Source: Owenia fusiformis
Lineage: Eukaryota; Annelida; Polychaeta; Sabellida; Oweniidae
Length of the DNA stretch: 64,000 bases
Assembly: GCA_903813345.2 (NCBI GenBank)
Contig: CAIIXF020000008.1
Location: 5,095,341 to 5,159,340, forward strand
Reading direction: 5' to 3'
Positions within the stretch are counted from its first letter, which is position 1. Every line of letters starts with the position of its first letter. Position numbers and translations under genes: made by a program. The notes below the pieces were generated by a model. The model saw only the letters and a program-made list of their open reading frames with translations. It was not told where the DNA came from and did not search any database. Positions 25,701 through 34,308 of the stretch are shown piece after piece.

Positions 25701-27350
25701 CAAGTATATTTGATAATCCATATATTATTAGATAATACAGATTTTACATTAGATAATACAGATATTATATTTGATCTGTGGTTTAAGTTATTTTGAATAG
25801 CATTGCCATATAATATAGACAATTATATTAGATAATGTAGACAATTATTAGATAACATAGAGGTAGATATCTATATTTTTGTCCTTTTGGGTACAGTATT
25901 TGAATAAAATTATACCAATATTTTGGATGTACATAATTGTATGCTTTTACATGTATATCATATATTTCACTAACTCATAAAATTCTGCATCTTTATTAAA
26001 GTACCATTTTATTTTGTTTGATTATGAAAGATATAATAACATTTATCCTTTTTCATAACATGCACCCTTAAATTCAAAATTATGGCATCACATTTAAGTT
26101 AATCCCAATACTATTAACTTGTATGCAAAACGATTGTCTGCTCTTCGATCAATCAAAATCAAGTATTTTGAATGAGATACATATGGACGTAGATTAGATA
26201 TATGAATAAAAAACCATAAAAACTAAGATACTTTTATCCAGTAAGGCTAGCAATAATGCATTCCATGCTTCCAACTTTGCCTTCACCTGGATTCTCTCAA
26301 GAATATTTGCATAACTAATTTTTCCTAACAATAATTATTAGGAATGACAATTAAGAAATATGTGCTGATTTAAAGCAAAATATATCTATAAAGTAAAAAT
26401 TAGATAGCGCATGCTGTTTTTTTATTTTAATTACCGAGGTAGTCTTGCAAGGTTCTATGCTGGCTATATCCCGCATTGAGCGCAACCTTTATAAATTGTT
26501 TTCCATTATTTTAGCATCCCATATAGCTGCATTTTGGCATGATTTGGTACCAGTGAAGCTCCTATCAATATGTTACTTTGCAATTTTCTCCTTTAACATT
26601 TCCAAGTCATTTATTATTTACGGAATAAGGTACTTTGTTCAATGCATTGATGAACGCCACTCTAGGGGCATTTTAAATGTACTCCTTGAGTACATGATGA
26701 ATTTTATATATAGGGTGGTCAATTATTTTGTCACTTTTATTTGAATAAACTCAATTCAATTGGTTCAGAGACTGTCTATATACCAATGAAAATGTGATTC
26801 ATTTGCCTTTGATAATTGAGGCAGAATGTTTGACCCACCCTTCGTTTTCAATTTTTGCTTGTTAAATTACAATATATGACGGGAGCAGTGGAGTTGTGTT
26901 TGCCAATTATGTTGACTTCTCGCATCTAGCGTTTTTTATTGATTATTTATTTGATGAAAAAAAGTTTATCTGGTAGCTTTCTCAAAAAACATTTTTGCTG
27001 TATTTGTAGAATATTTGTTTTCATGGTGAAATTAAAATTACTGTAAAAATGAAACTTGAAATTCTGTACATATTTATTCTACACTGGCTTATTATAAACA
27101 TGTGCAAGCGCAATGATTAGATTTCTATTGTCAAATCTTCAGCCCAGATTGATTCAAATCAGTCGTATCTCTTCATCTTTACTCATTCATTTATGGAATT
27201 TCTTTTTTCTTCCAGTCGACAGTAAAGAAACGCTTTGCCAGCGAGGTAAGAAAGGTGATTACCTCGGCTGTCGTGAGTTCTGCACTCTCCGCTGCAGCAG
27301 CGACCAATAGTGCACCTGGGCAGCACACGGTTGCTACACCAATAGATTAG
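4791..27350 (+). CDS. R7-family regulator of G-protein signalling, RGS6/RGS7 type (5' partial)
   Basis: GTPase-activating protein for Gi/o alpha subunits; by family it pairs with G-beta-5 and R7BP in neurons. Shared exons: 4791-4887, 7008-7058, 9116-9222, 9518-9569, 11283-11424, 11810-11891, 12170-12244, 12612-12757, 12992-13105, 13402-13527, 18844-18918, 19246-19360, 19845-19937. All junctions are GT-AG and in phase (425 codons). Domains: DEP about residues 10-90 ([30 protein letters not shown]), DHEX to about 205 ([34 protein letters not shown]), GGL about 224-283, RGS about 300-418 with FSGENLKFW and the DSYTRYL contact region. [13 protein letters not shown] favours RGS6/7 over RGS9/11. 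Three alternative 3' exons give tails of 17, 39 or 44 residues. Vertebrate relatives have about 30 more N-terminal residues, so upstream exons are probably outside the window. The 5.3-kb intron after 13527 holds a nested transposon. Confidence 0.95.
5223..5429. mobile_element. MITE with CAGGCCCGTAGCCAGG termini
   Basis: Starts CAGGCCCGTAGCCAGG and ends with its inverse, CCTGGCTACGGGCCTG. The 207-bp body includes inverted GTGAACCCCCC tracts. It lies in the first visible RGS intron. I could not see a matching target duplication, so the superfamily is left open. Confidence 0.8.
5590..5885. repeat. Degenerate ~30-bp minisatellite
   Basis: Repeated variants of CATTTTAAAGCAATCTAAAA occur at irregular spacing of about 25-40 bp. 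Units are strongly diverged, so the array looks old. Intronic. Confidence 0.6.
6383..6790. mobile_element. 408-bp foldback element (near-complete palindrome)
   Basis: The left arm starting CACGCGGTACAAACTTCGAC is matched in inverse by the right arm ending GTTTGTACCGCGTG. Pairing continues almost to the centre near 6587, giving arms of about 195 bp. The centre is two facing copies of an AACAGCTGGGGACC-like motif. That motif resembles the terminus of the element at 3582-3818, so this may be two elements fused head to head. Intronic and non-coding; short reading frames inside are by-products. Confidence 0.8.
8128..8400 (-). repeat. Dispersed repeat, inverted relative to 42460-42660
   Basis: The block around 8140-8185, read on the minus strand, contains GAGCCACCTGGTGGTGAAAC followed by TGGTAACTACCT. 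The same run occurs on the plus strand near 42597-42640. Looser similarity (GTTATGCAACTT, AATCTCCCCG words) extends to about 8400. Nature unknown. Confidence 0.55.
9290..9475. repeat. Degenerate ~20-bp repeat array
   Basis: Repeated variants of TTCATTATACTACATG occur through a short intron between RGS exons ending 9222 and starting 9518. No coding content. Confidence 0.6.
9577..9743. mobile_element. Inverted-repeat element, CAGTAAAACCTG family
   Basis: Begins TACAGTAAAACCTGTTTAAG and closes with an inverse-like AACAGGTTTCAC. The interior has AAAAGTGTTYCA and GAGGTGTTCCAC words shared with 20509-20771 and 51224-51459. It lies 8 bp after the RGS exon ending at 9569, so it abuts the donor. Confidence 0.6.
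10969..11087 (+). repeat. Dispersed ~150-bp repeat family, diverged copy
   Basis: Starts GTCACCACC and ends GTAGTGACATTTTACATG then TTAATACCTTGTT, with a GGCAGTTGGCAATCAGCTG-like middle. Intronic. Confidence 0.65.
12489..12596 (+). repeat. Dispersed ~150-bp repeat family, 5'-short copy
   Basis: Contains CCAACTTTTTGTGGATGGTG, the TTTGGTGTTTGGC middle and a diverged AGGTGGTAATATTTTGC end. It sits just upstream of the RGS exon at 12612, close to its branch-point region. Confidence 0.65.
14214..14224. repeat. Left target-site duplication of the retrotransposon
   Basis: TACATTCAGTT here is repeated exactly at 16203-16213. The pair brackets the reverse-transcriptase element and shows where it inserted. 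Confidence 0.8.
14225..16202 (-). mobile_element. 5'-truncated non-LTR retrotransposon (Jockey/CR1-like group)
   Basis: The insertion is bounded by 11-bp direct repeats. On its minus strand it carries a reverse transcriptase and C-terminal region, then about 200 bp of 3' UTR, and ends in a (CAA)n-type microsatellite tail (14219-14245 as TTG repeats on plus). The endonuclease and first RT segments are missing, the usual outcome of incomplete target-primed reverse transcription. The open frame and clean flanks suggest a fairly recent event. Confidence 0.85.
14441..16207 (-). CDS. Reverse transcriptase of a non-LTR retrotransposon, N-terminally truncated (588 aa)
   Basis: The frame has the RT series in order: [19 protein letters not shown] near residue 20, [41 protein letters not shown], and the catalytic YADD box. 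It continues through a thumb/linker region ([12 protein letters not shown]) to a cysteine-histidine motif (CRCG...HFLLHC) near the C-terminus, typical of Jockey/CR1/L2-like elements. The frame is uninterrupted to its stop. Its apparent start is not native: the ATG (16205-16207) lies inside the right target-site duplication, so the first three codons come from host DNA or the junction. The endonuclease domain is absent and the copy cannot be autonomous. It is antisense to the RGS gene. Confidence 0.9.
   Translation of the reverse strand: MYVGPFLSLIHKKGPKSRCENYRPITLLNTISKVYERVIYNKLSTYLISNNLIYERQSGFLKGHSTTLQLVSIIYYINTELSKGNNVRTIFLDLAAAFDTVPHKLLIHKLRSYGFCNNLIKLISSYLTNRKIRVSINGSSTEYSNHDDINAGVPQGSILGPLLFLLYINDLPDNLNSRSYIYADDTSIYFTYMKHSPNNSRLLQNDLNSLEQWSQLWKMHFKAEKSRDLTFRTIGTPKPVHQPLTLSNQNIPIVDSHKHIGFHLDDTLSYEVHVRELTAKVQKMLNPLKAIKNKVKSAHLDLIYNSYISPHFDYCDILYHGSNKTTLKLLDTLHYRAAILVSGALHGSNGDKLLKILNWPTLEARRLSHIGVLMFKVKHNMCPSYIRDIFRLLTPVPIGIELRDRPTYHIPLHISTRFKDSGAILFSKIWDSLPLQLRQVPTISSFKGQIKKHFQNFQNIQTNSQNLSLPRNLEIKLNQLRVGLLLNAHKMAHSFTTTYSDVCRCGLKQTTKHFLLHCRLNNDIRHQMLDRLNGLFTMHDINFSFKNLKQDDKIETLLYGINFLNIETNREVLSITSTFINESIKLVE
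16203..16213. repeat. Right target-site duplication of the retrotransposon
   Basis: TACATTCAGTT, identical to 14214-14224. Read on the minus strand it supplies the ATG that opens the RT frame. Confidence 0.8.
20509..20771. mobile_element. Inverted-repeat element, CAGTAAAACCTG family, longest copy
   Basis: Starts TACAGAAAAACCTGTCCTAG and ends ATTTCACTGTA in inverse. GAAAAGTGTTCCACTTGGAG recurs in near-identical form inside (about 20551 and 20711). Related to 9577-9743 and 51224-51459. Intronic in the RGS gene. Confidence 0.6.
22650..22703 (+). CDS. Alternative terminal exon A of the RGS gene
   Basis: After a good acceptor (TGTCTTTTTACAG) the phase-0 frame continuing from the exon ending at 19937 reads [17 protein letters not shown] then TAG, giving a 17-residue tail (442-aa protein). 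An AATAAA at about 23274 could end this transcript. The basic and proline content resembles other R7 RGS tails, which are known to be alternatively spliced, but transcript evidence is needed to confirm use. Confidence 0.6.
   Translation, partial: PTRSIIPKLPSLSIGGT
24563..24672 (+). CDS. Alternative penultimate exon B of the RGS gene
   Basis: Bounded by an AG acceptor and the donor AG|GTATTT. The phase-0 frame reads [20 protein letters not shown]... and the early part resembles the SFEKFAQNVG tail region of vertebrate RGS7. It ends in phase 2. Joined to the exon at 27216 it yields S-R-Q and a stop, a 39-residue tail (464-aa protein). The acceptor lacks a long pyrimidine tract. Confidence 0.65.
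25386..25531 (+). repeat. Dispersed ~150-bp repeat family, full-length copy
   Basis: Starts GTCACCACAAGTGGTGATAC, has the GTGTTTGGTGCTTGGCATTTGG middle shortened or varied in other copies, and ends AGATGGTGACATTTTGCATG plus TTACTGCCTTGT. Together with 63783-63927 it defines the family length. Confidence 0.75.
25665..25865. repeat. Degenerate ~22-bp AT-rich repeat
   Basis: Multiple variants of TTAGATAATACAGATATTAT occur in tandem or near-tandem. Intronic; no coding content. Confidence 0.6.
27216..27350 (+). CDS. Terminal exon C of the RGS gene, readable in two frames
   Basis: It follows an excellent acceptor (TTTCTTTTTTCTTCCAG). Spliced straight from the exon ending at 19937 (phase 0) it encodes a 44-residue tail starting [18 protein letters not shown], rich in basic residues then alanine, ending TPID-stop (469-aa protein). 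Spliced from exon B (phase 2) it is read in another frame and stops after two codons. The length of the phase-0 frame argues it is used. A donor-like GTAAGA at about 27246 is a possible further choice. Confidence 0.7.
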   Translation, partial: STVKKRFASEVRKVITSAVVSSALSAAAATNSAPGQHTVATPID

Positions 27351-29214
27351 CTAGACAGCAGATAGGTGGCACTGGGATGAGGCAACTCGTTAGCGTGACT
27401 CCTATGAATCCAACCATAAACGCATTACGCATCGTCATAGGAACATGAAAGTTTTGTCATTGTGGTCATGCTTATCGCAAACTTTTCTCGAATGAAGTAC
27501 TTTCTATGTAACATTAAATGTACAGTTCAATATGGAGTGGTGATTTCATTCCTGTAAAGGCTAATTTTTTCTCTTCACTCTTGGACATGAAATCATGACT
27601 ACCTTGACATTGCTGCTATAGATACAGTAACCACTAGCAACAGTGACCAATAGTTACCACTAGCAAGAAAACATAAACTGATATTAACAGGTGTGTCATA
27701 AAAATGATTTGTGCTACTGGTTAAAATTGATTAAAGTACCAGTTGCCATATTGCTTACTTGCATGCTAAAAAATCTAAATGACCAAGATTGAACTTACTG
27801 GCTCTGGCGCAGTTTCTGGGCTGTGCTTACGTCACACGCTGTATCAGTGTATAGTTAATGCATGACCAAGTTAAAATCATGTACAGGCAGCTTAAATGAC
27901 AGACTACAGTACCTTGGATTTCAAGTTGCTAACACACTACTCACATTATAACATATAGGCCTATTGCAACTTGAAAACAAGGTTTGTTACAAGCTTCATA
28001 GATATCGCAACATTATGGTTTCACTTTTAATCAAAATGTGTATAAAATTGCAGTCAGTTCATGTACATAGTAAACAACAAAACACTGACTCAACAACTTC
28101 AAGTCAACCCAAGGAACATTTTCTGCAATTTTAGTGTGGGGTTATTAAATTTTTGTTAAAGGTAGAGTCAGATCTATAGGGGTGGAAAAAGTACAAGCAA
28201 CATGTACAATTGACCTATTAATCTATTTCTTACAATCTCAAATACAATATCTCCCAAAAGATTCATGATGTGTTATAAATTGGTGAAGTTATTATGGATT
28301 CAAAGTTCAAAAATGGGTGAAAAATGTTTAAATTCTCCCAAATAATAAGAATGGTAACCATTCTTATAGAAAAATAAAACATTATTGTAACATTTTTTAG
28401 TTTTCTTGTAATAAAGTGTGCACTTTGGGAATTTTTAGAAAATAGACATGACAAGGAATGACATAAGCCTGAAATATTCTAAAATTGAAACAATTTTTTT
28501 GTTGGCTTGCTCGCTAGATCTGATTCTCTCTTTAAGCATATTGTCTTAAATCCGTTCCAACTGCATATTAGATAAGGTCGGTTCTATTATGGAAACATTA
28601 AATATGACTTTTGCATATTTCATCTAATTTGACAGAAATATACAGGGTGTCCATAAAGCCTCTTTACACAGACTTTGTATTGTACTTGTAAAAAGATTTT
28701 ATAGACACCATGTGGAATACCCCAGAATTCATAAATGAATCTATTTTTCATATAGGATGAATCTCTGTATAATCATCTTTACATAGAGATAGGTTCACCT
28801 ATGAATTATGGGATATTTCCTCTCTTGCAAACAAGTTTGGCCTTTTGAGGACAGGAAAAAATAAAACCTTTGCTCACCCTCCAAGTCTTCTACAAAATAA
28901 TGCTAAACATATAATTTAATAACTCCAACCTTGCTCTAAATATGAGGGGGTTTCTCTTATATAAATATTTAGAATACACCTATTTTGTGTGCACACTGAT
29001 TGAAACCATGTATACTTTCTCAGGTATTAACAAACTGTCCAATTAATGTGATCATTCACAGGGGTCCATTTTCCAATCTTGAAAATTTAAAATTCTTTGA
29101 ATTTCTTGCTAATTATTTACAAAATGCCTATTTAAGGCCTAGCACAGTTCCAATAGTGTGATAGTTTTCCAGAATGTTGAGACAATCAGGAGATTTGAGA
29201 CTTCATGTTATACT

Positions 29215-29990
29215 CTGGAATAACTTTGAAATGGTCCCTTTAAGGTGTTTGAAAAAATCTTGAAGAGGGTCTTTGAAGGCAGGGGGATAATATTGAGATG
29301 ATCCCTTGATGGTATTTGAACAGTTTTAAAATGGTTCTTTGAAGGCATGGGAATAATTTTAAATTGTGCGTTGAATGATCCCTTTGGAGTATACTTGAAT
29401 ATATGGGAACAACTTTGAAATAACCCCTTGGGGGTATACTTGAATGTATGGAAACAATTTTGAAATGGTCCCTTGAGGCTTTGGTCACTTAAGGGTATGG
29501 TCACTTGAATGTATGGGAACAATTTTGAAATGGTCCCTTGATCTGAGGGTATGGTCACTTGAATGTGTGGGAACAAATAATAAATGGTCCCTTTAGGGTA
29601 TTTTCACTTGAATGTATGGAAACAATTTTGAAATGGTCCCTTAAGGGTATGGTCACTTAAATGTATTGGAACAATTTTGAAATGGTCCCTTGATCTGAGG
29701 GTATGGTCACTTGAATGTGTGGGAACAATTCTGAAATGGTCCCTTGAGGGTATGGTCACTTGAATGTATATGGGAACAACTTTGAAATGGTCCCTTGAGG
29801 GTATGGTCATTTGAATGTATGGGAACAATTTTGAAATGGTCCCTCGAGGACATGGTCACTTGAATGTATGGGAACACTATGAACTATTCCCTTGAGGATA
29901 TGATCACCTGAATGTAATGGAACAATTTTGAAATGGTCTCTTAATCATTAAATGTATGATAAACATTTGAAATGGCCATAGGGACATAGG
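29215..29990. repeat. ~50-bp minisatellite, about 15 copies
   Basis: Units are variants of GAACAATTTTGAAATGGTCC followed by CTTGAGGGTATGGTCACTTGAATGTATGG, with lengths of about 40-58 bp because the TGATCTGA and GGTATGG pieces come and go. Copies at the left edge are most diverged. The minus strand stays open over long stretches, giving false coding frames of threonine/serine/isoleucine-rich repeats. Confidence 0.9.
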
Positions 29991-31639
29991 GGACACATTT
30001 GAAATAACCCTCTCGCTATAGTAGTATGTAAAGGATTATTTGATCACTGTGATCAGTTTTGAAATGGTCCCCTGGTCACTGTTAGTATAGAGGGAGATGA
30101 AATGTTATGTTATATATGTTTGCACTAATAGACGTTGGGATTGTCACTGTAGATCACTGTCATGTCATTGTAGGTTAATATGATCGTGACAGAATATACT
30201 GTTGAAATATATGAATCCAGTCAAAAATGTAAATAGCAGTGTACAAATTAGCTATGTGTTCATAATCAAAAGCTAGAGATTGACATTAGCATGAAAACGT
30301 GGATAAAATTGACATTATCACTTTGCTTATACCAGTACTTTGCATCTTAGGAGGTAGGGATTAGGCTTGCATCTACAATGTAGTTCTGGCAAATCGTACC
30401 CTAGAATCCTACACAGAAGATATTCTTCCATAAGTACACATGAATGGGTTATTGAGGCCATGGTTAATTTGGCATTTGCAGTTTTAGACTTTAACTTGGC
30501 AGATTTAGTAAGCAGTTAATGCTTTATATTTTCCCTTGAATTGTTAACAGTCTTTGTGTCTGAGACTTATTTGAGCCATTGAGAAGTGACATTTATACTG
30601 TTTCATGAACAGAAAATGAAAATGCACTAGAATCATGAAAGTCCAGAGGAATACATGAAAAGTACTAATGTTTATTACACATCATGCAAATACTTTTTCC
30701 ACAGAATTCATTGAAAACATTTACAACATTTTTATATTCATTATGGTGACGAAACTGCTAATTTGCCAAGTTTAAATCGGTGTCAAATTGAAACTGTTAT
30801 CCGCTATAAATTCACAATCAGCAATCAAAAGATCTGAACTAATATCTTGGTTACTTCTTGTGTGTTTGAATTTTTTCTGTTAAGTAATAAGACCAAAATT
30901 CTGAAGTGAGAAAGATTGAGAAATGGCGACTGGCAAATTTTAAATTTTGTATATGGCATAATGATGCCCATGTATGGCAGAATATCGGAATAGCATTCTG
31001 GGATTCAATCCTCCTTGCAATTTGGTTAAGAATACTCAGATATAATTGCTACAACATTATGTTCAGGGGAACAAGCTTTAGATAAAATAATACAGACAAT
31101 GTATCTTGCATGGAATGTGATTTTGCTAACATTTTCAATGTGAATGTTTGGTTTGCTTGATGTAAGGGTACTCATTGATAAAGCATCAACAAATTCCACT
31201 ATTTCATATTATGCCATCTCTACACTAAATGTATATAAGTAAACTGAGCAGATCTGATATGTTTTGCTGCTTTAGAGATATAAATTTGCAAAGCTTCACA
31301 GATTTAGAAGTTAAAATGTTGACTTATAACAAGTCAAAATAAAACAGGGTTCTATGTTGGACTAAACTAGTGAGGGGTTTTGACCAGCACAAATACAGTT
31401 ATCCCAAACCATGTGCCATTTTACAGTATATGTGTACATGTACTTAACATGTACTTTAATTCATACAAAGTGCAATGATCAGACAATGTGCAAATAAACT
31501 CAAAAGTGCAATATCTGATAACTGCCATAAATTGCAATGAATGAATATGATCATTTTAATGTACGTAACATTTTTGGAAGTGCAATCTCACATGAAATTT
31601 AATATGATGTTGTTAAAACAATGTTTGTGGACTTAGTGG

Positions 31640-31695
31640 GTTCCCATGACAACAATAGGGATTCCCATGACAACAATGAATTTCATGACAACAAT
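31640..31695. repeat. Short triple repeat
   Basis: Three copies of (TTC)CCATGACAACAAT separated by a few bases. Intergenic. Confidence 0.6.
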
Positions 31696-32834
31696 GTGCA
31701 TATGTGAGTTAAAAGTATTTCTTTCATATACCATGGTAGATTTTTATGGGAACTCCATAATAGCTCCATATAAGGGTATATATTTATGTTAATTTTCAAC
31801 AGTTCAAGTCTACTACTAGTCCAGTCCCAATGAAGAAGTAGTAGCTAATGTATAAACCTGATCCAATACCTCATTTTATGGCGATTCTTTTTATATATAT
31901 ACACATTTAATTTTTATTTGCGAGTTTTAGATGTAGGGAGCTGTTTAGTGTATACTTGAATACTGTAAGTCGCCTGTAAATAACCTGTTTATTTATTTAT
32001 TATTATTCAACTACATTGTATACATACATGTACATGTATATTCCAATATATATAGTGTTCACAGGAAGATATTCTCAACTACCATGGTGGCTTATGACAC
32101 AATGAGTGTCCTATGGTAAAGTGATAGAATTGTCTCTTTAGTCACATTATTTGTAGTTATTAGTGCCATCTATATTTAAATAAAACAGGGGCCAGGTCAA
32201 GATATGAATGTGTCTGGTGAATTTAATTTCAATTCCAAAAAGTTATCAACAATTGATTGTCACTTTCATACTGCTCATCTTCATCTGCCGTCAGAACAGA
32301 AATGAGCTTTGGAAAAAATGAGGGATGACAGAAAAAAATCAAAATGTACAGGGTTATCCCAGCATTGGAGCTTGCGAACCAGGTGTTTCACCCTGTCAAA
32401 AAATTGAATATTACATGGCAATATAGATAATCTGTTTACACCTTGTCATGTCAGATTGATGAAATACTAAAGCAGGATTGGTCGAGAAAAAACGTGGGGA
32501 GACCACTGTATAATAGTATATAGAGATACATTGTATTACATACAGTATAAAAAAGAATGGAAAGTATGAGACGCATATATGTTGACCTGGTTCTGTTTAA
32601 AAGTCCAATATATTATAGAACAATATATATGTAGGGGGCCTCAGTGTATGAGTTAAGCTACACTTCAATACAGTGAACAGGTATAACCCCAACCAGTCAG
32701 ATAATTGTACAGTTTTCAGTAACCATGAAAAAGTAACATGTTTTTCAGGTAAACTGCATCTTTCCAATTGGCTGGTGGAAAATTGCTTTTCTAAGAAATA
32801 TGGGGTTTTAAAACTTTCTATTGAAGAATTAATA

Positions 32835-33196
32835 CAGGGTGTTCCAAAAAAGGTAACCAAATCAATGTTAATAACTCGTTCATTAAGCATGTGTTTAAAG
32901 TCATATTTGGCACAATCAAACCTTGTTCAATGTCCTCTTATTCTATGAAGTTTCATTGGTCTGTTCCCAATTGTCAACTGATATGAATGAACCCCCCATA
33001 CTTTGACCATTGAAAGTATTTCAAACTGGCATTTCAAGCATGTTTTGTAAAATGGCCATAAAGACATGACCATTTGGATTAGACCAATGAGTCCAAGTAG
33101 AATGAAAGGACATTGAACAAGGTTCAATTATGCCAAATATCACTTTTAAACACATGCTAAATGAATGAGTAATTAATATTTGTTTGGCTCACCCTG
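32835..33196. mobile_element. Foldback Tc1/mariner-type MITE, CAGGGTGAGCC family
   Basis: Flanked by TA on both sides (32833-32834, 33197-33198). The left end CAGGGTGTTCCAAAAAAGGT is inverse to the right end ...TTTGGCTCACCCTG. Inverted similarity runs far inward, with shared TTTAGCATGTGTTTAAA, ATTTGGCA and CCTTGTTCAATGTCC blocks, so most of its 362 bp can fold. It is larger and more symmetrical than the relative at 1441-1713. Confidence 0.8.
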
Positions 33197-34211
33197 TATT
33201 TTGTTCAGCAGTTAGATGATGATGAATGTAAATTCGTTTATTTTGATTTACAAAGGAAACCCCAAATATGTTAGAAACGCTATCTCCACAGCTCCTTAAA
33301 AATGTTATGGCCCGGGTTCTGAAGTGATTTACTTTATATCATTGAGAACAATTCAATGAGTTTTACTTTCTCTTTTTACTGTGTTAATAAATACCAAATT
33401 CAAAAAATCATTTATTACCACAGTAAATAAAGATAAACATTATATTTCATAATGTTGATTGAAAATATCCAATATATATGTGGTCTACAAATATTAAGGA
33501 TCAATCTTTGGGATGAATTTCAAAGCATCATTTTATAATGCAAAAAATATGTAAAATATGGTTATGTATGATATGCTTAGGGTACTGTATTAATAGTACA
33601 GTATAAAACAGTATCAGTTTTAAAGTTATACTATACTATAGATTCAAATACACAGTTCAGTATTTGATTTTATTTATTTATGTAGATCTGTATACTAGAA
33701 ACATTCATTTCTTAGAACCAGGGTGTTATTGCAAAGTTGTAATAGCATTTTAAGGTTATATTTTTTGTTAATAGTTTTCTAGTCTGTTATTTTAGGAGTA
33801 TGAGCTAAATACTATGTAAACAATATATTTTCCTTTACTCATAACAACTTAGGTGTTTCAAGAAATTTTTGGTTTATTTATTTCAAAATATTATTGACAA
33901 ATAAAGTTGTATCAGTACTGATGAATTCATACTGAAAAAAACAGTCCAGTTTTATGACTTAAATGATTTAACTGTACATGTGCCTTTAACATGTCCATTT
34001 TATGTTGTGGATTTGGCATCATGCAGCTAAAGTAGAGCATCTACTAGACACTTTGCGATTTCACATACATGTACATCATATCTGCCATATTTTAAACAAA
34101 GTTGACACTTAATATTTCAGCGTTGTAGATCAGTTATTCAAATATATCTTCAATGTACCAATTTTGATGCCATGACTCTCAATGTTTTCTTAGATGAGAT
34201 CACTTGCAAAA

Positions 34212-34217
34212 TTTATT
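34212..34217 (-). other. Likely polyadenylation signal of AP4M1
   Basis: TTTATT on plus is AATAAA on the AP4M1 strand, about 90 nt past the stop codon at 34309. It is the nearest canonical signal; usage is inferred. Confidence 0.5.
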
Positions 34218-34308
34218 GATCAGCCCTTGTACATCACATCATGGCAATTATGCAAGATACAGCCATGAGAACACACAAAGTAACAGTGTATATCTATGAT
34301 AATAGTCC

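Larger units (their letters stand above)
27351..34308. other. Intergenic region between RGS (plus) and AP4M1 (minus), tail to tail
   Basis: About 7 kb with no exon I can support. The left part must include the RGS 3' UTR. It holds the minisatellite at 29215-29990, a short repeat at 31640-31695 and the foldback MITE at 32835-33196. A lone TACAGGGTGTCC end at about 28643 has no clear partner. The rest is unremarkable AT-rich DNA. Confidence 0.6.

Noticed and set aside
26445-26744. 99-codon hydrophobic frame in the last RGS intron
   Set aside because: It starts at TTG, is composed of AT-rich codons, and shows no family signature.
26709-26842. Possible small element with AGGGTGG...CCACCCT ends
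   Set aside because: The inverted part is only 7-8 bases and the flanks do not support a duplication.
29208-29828. Three minus-strand frames of 74-122 codons
   Set aside because: They are translations of the minisatellite, overlap in two frames, and have no start or splice context.
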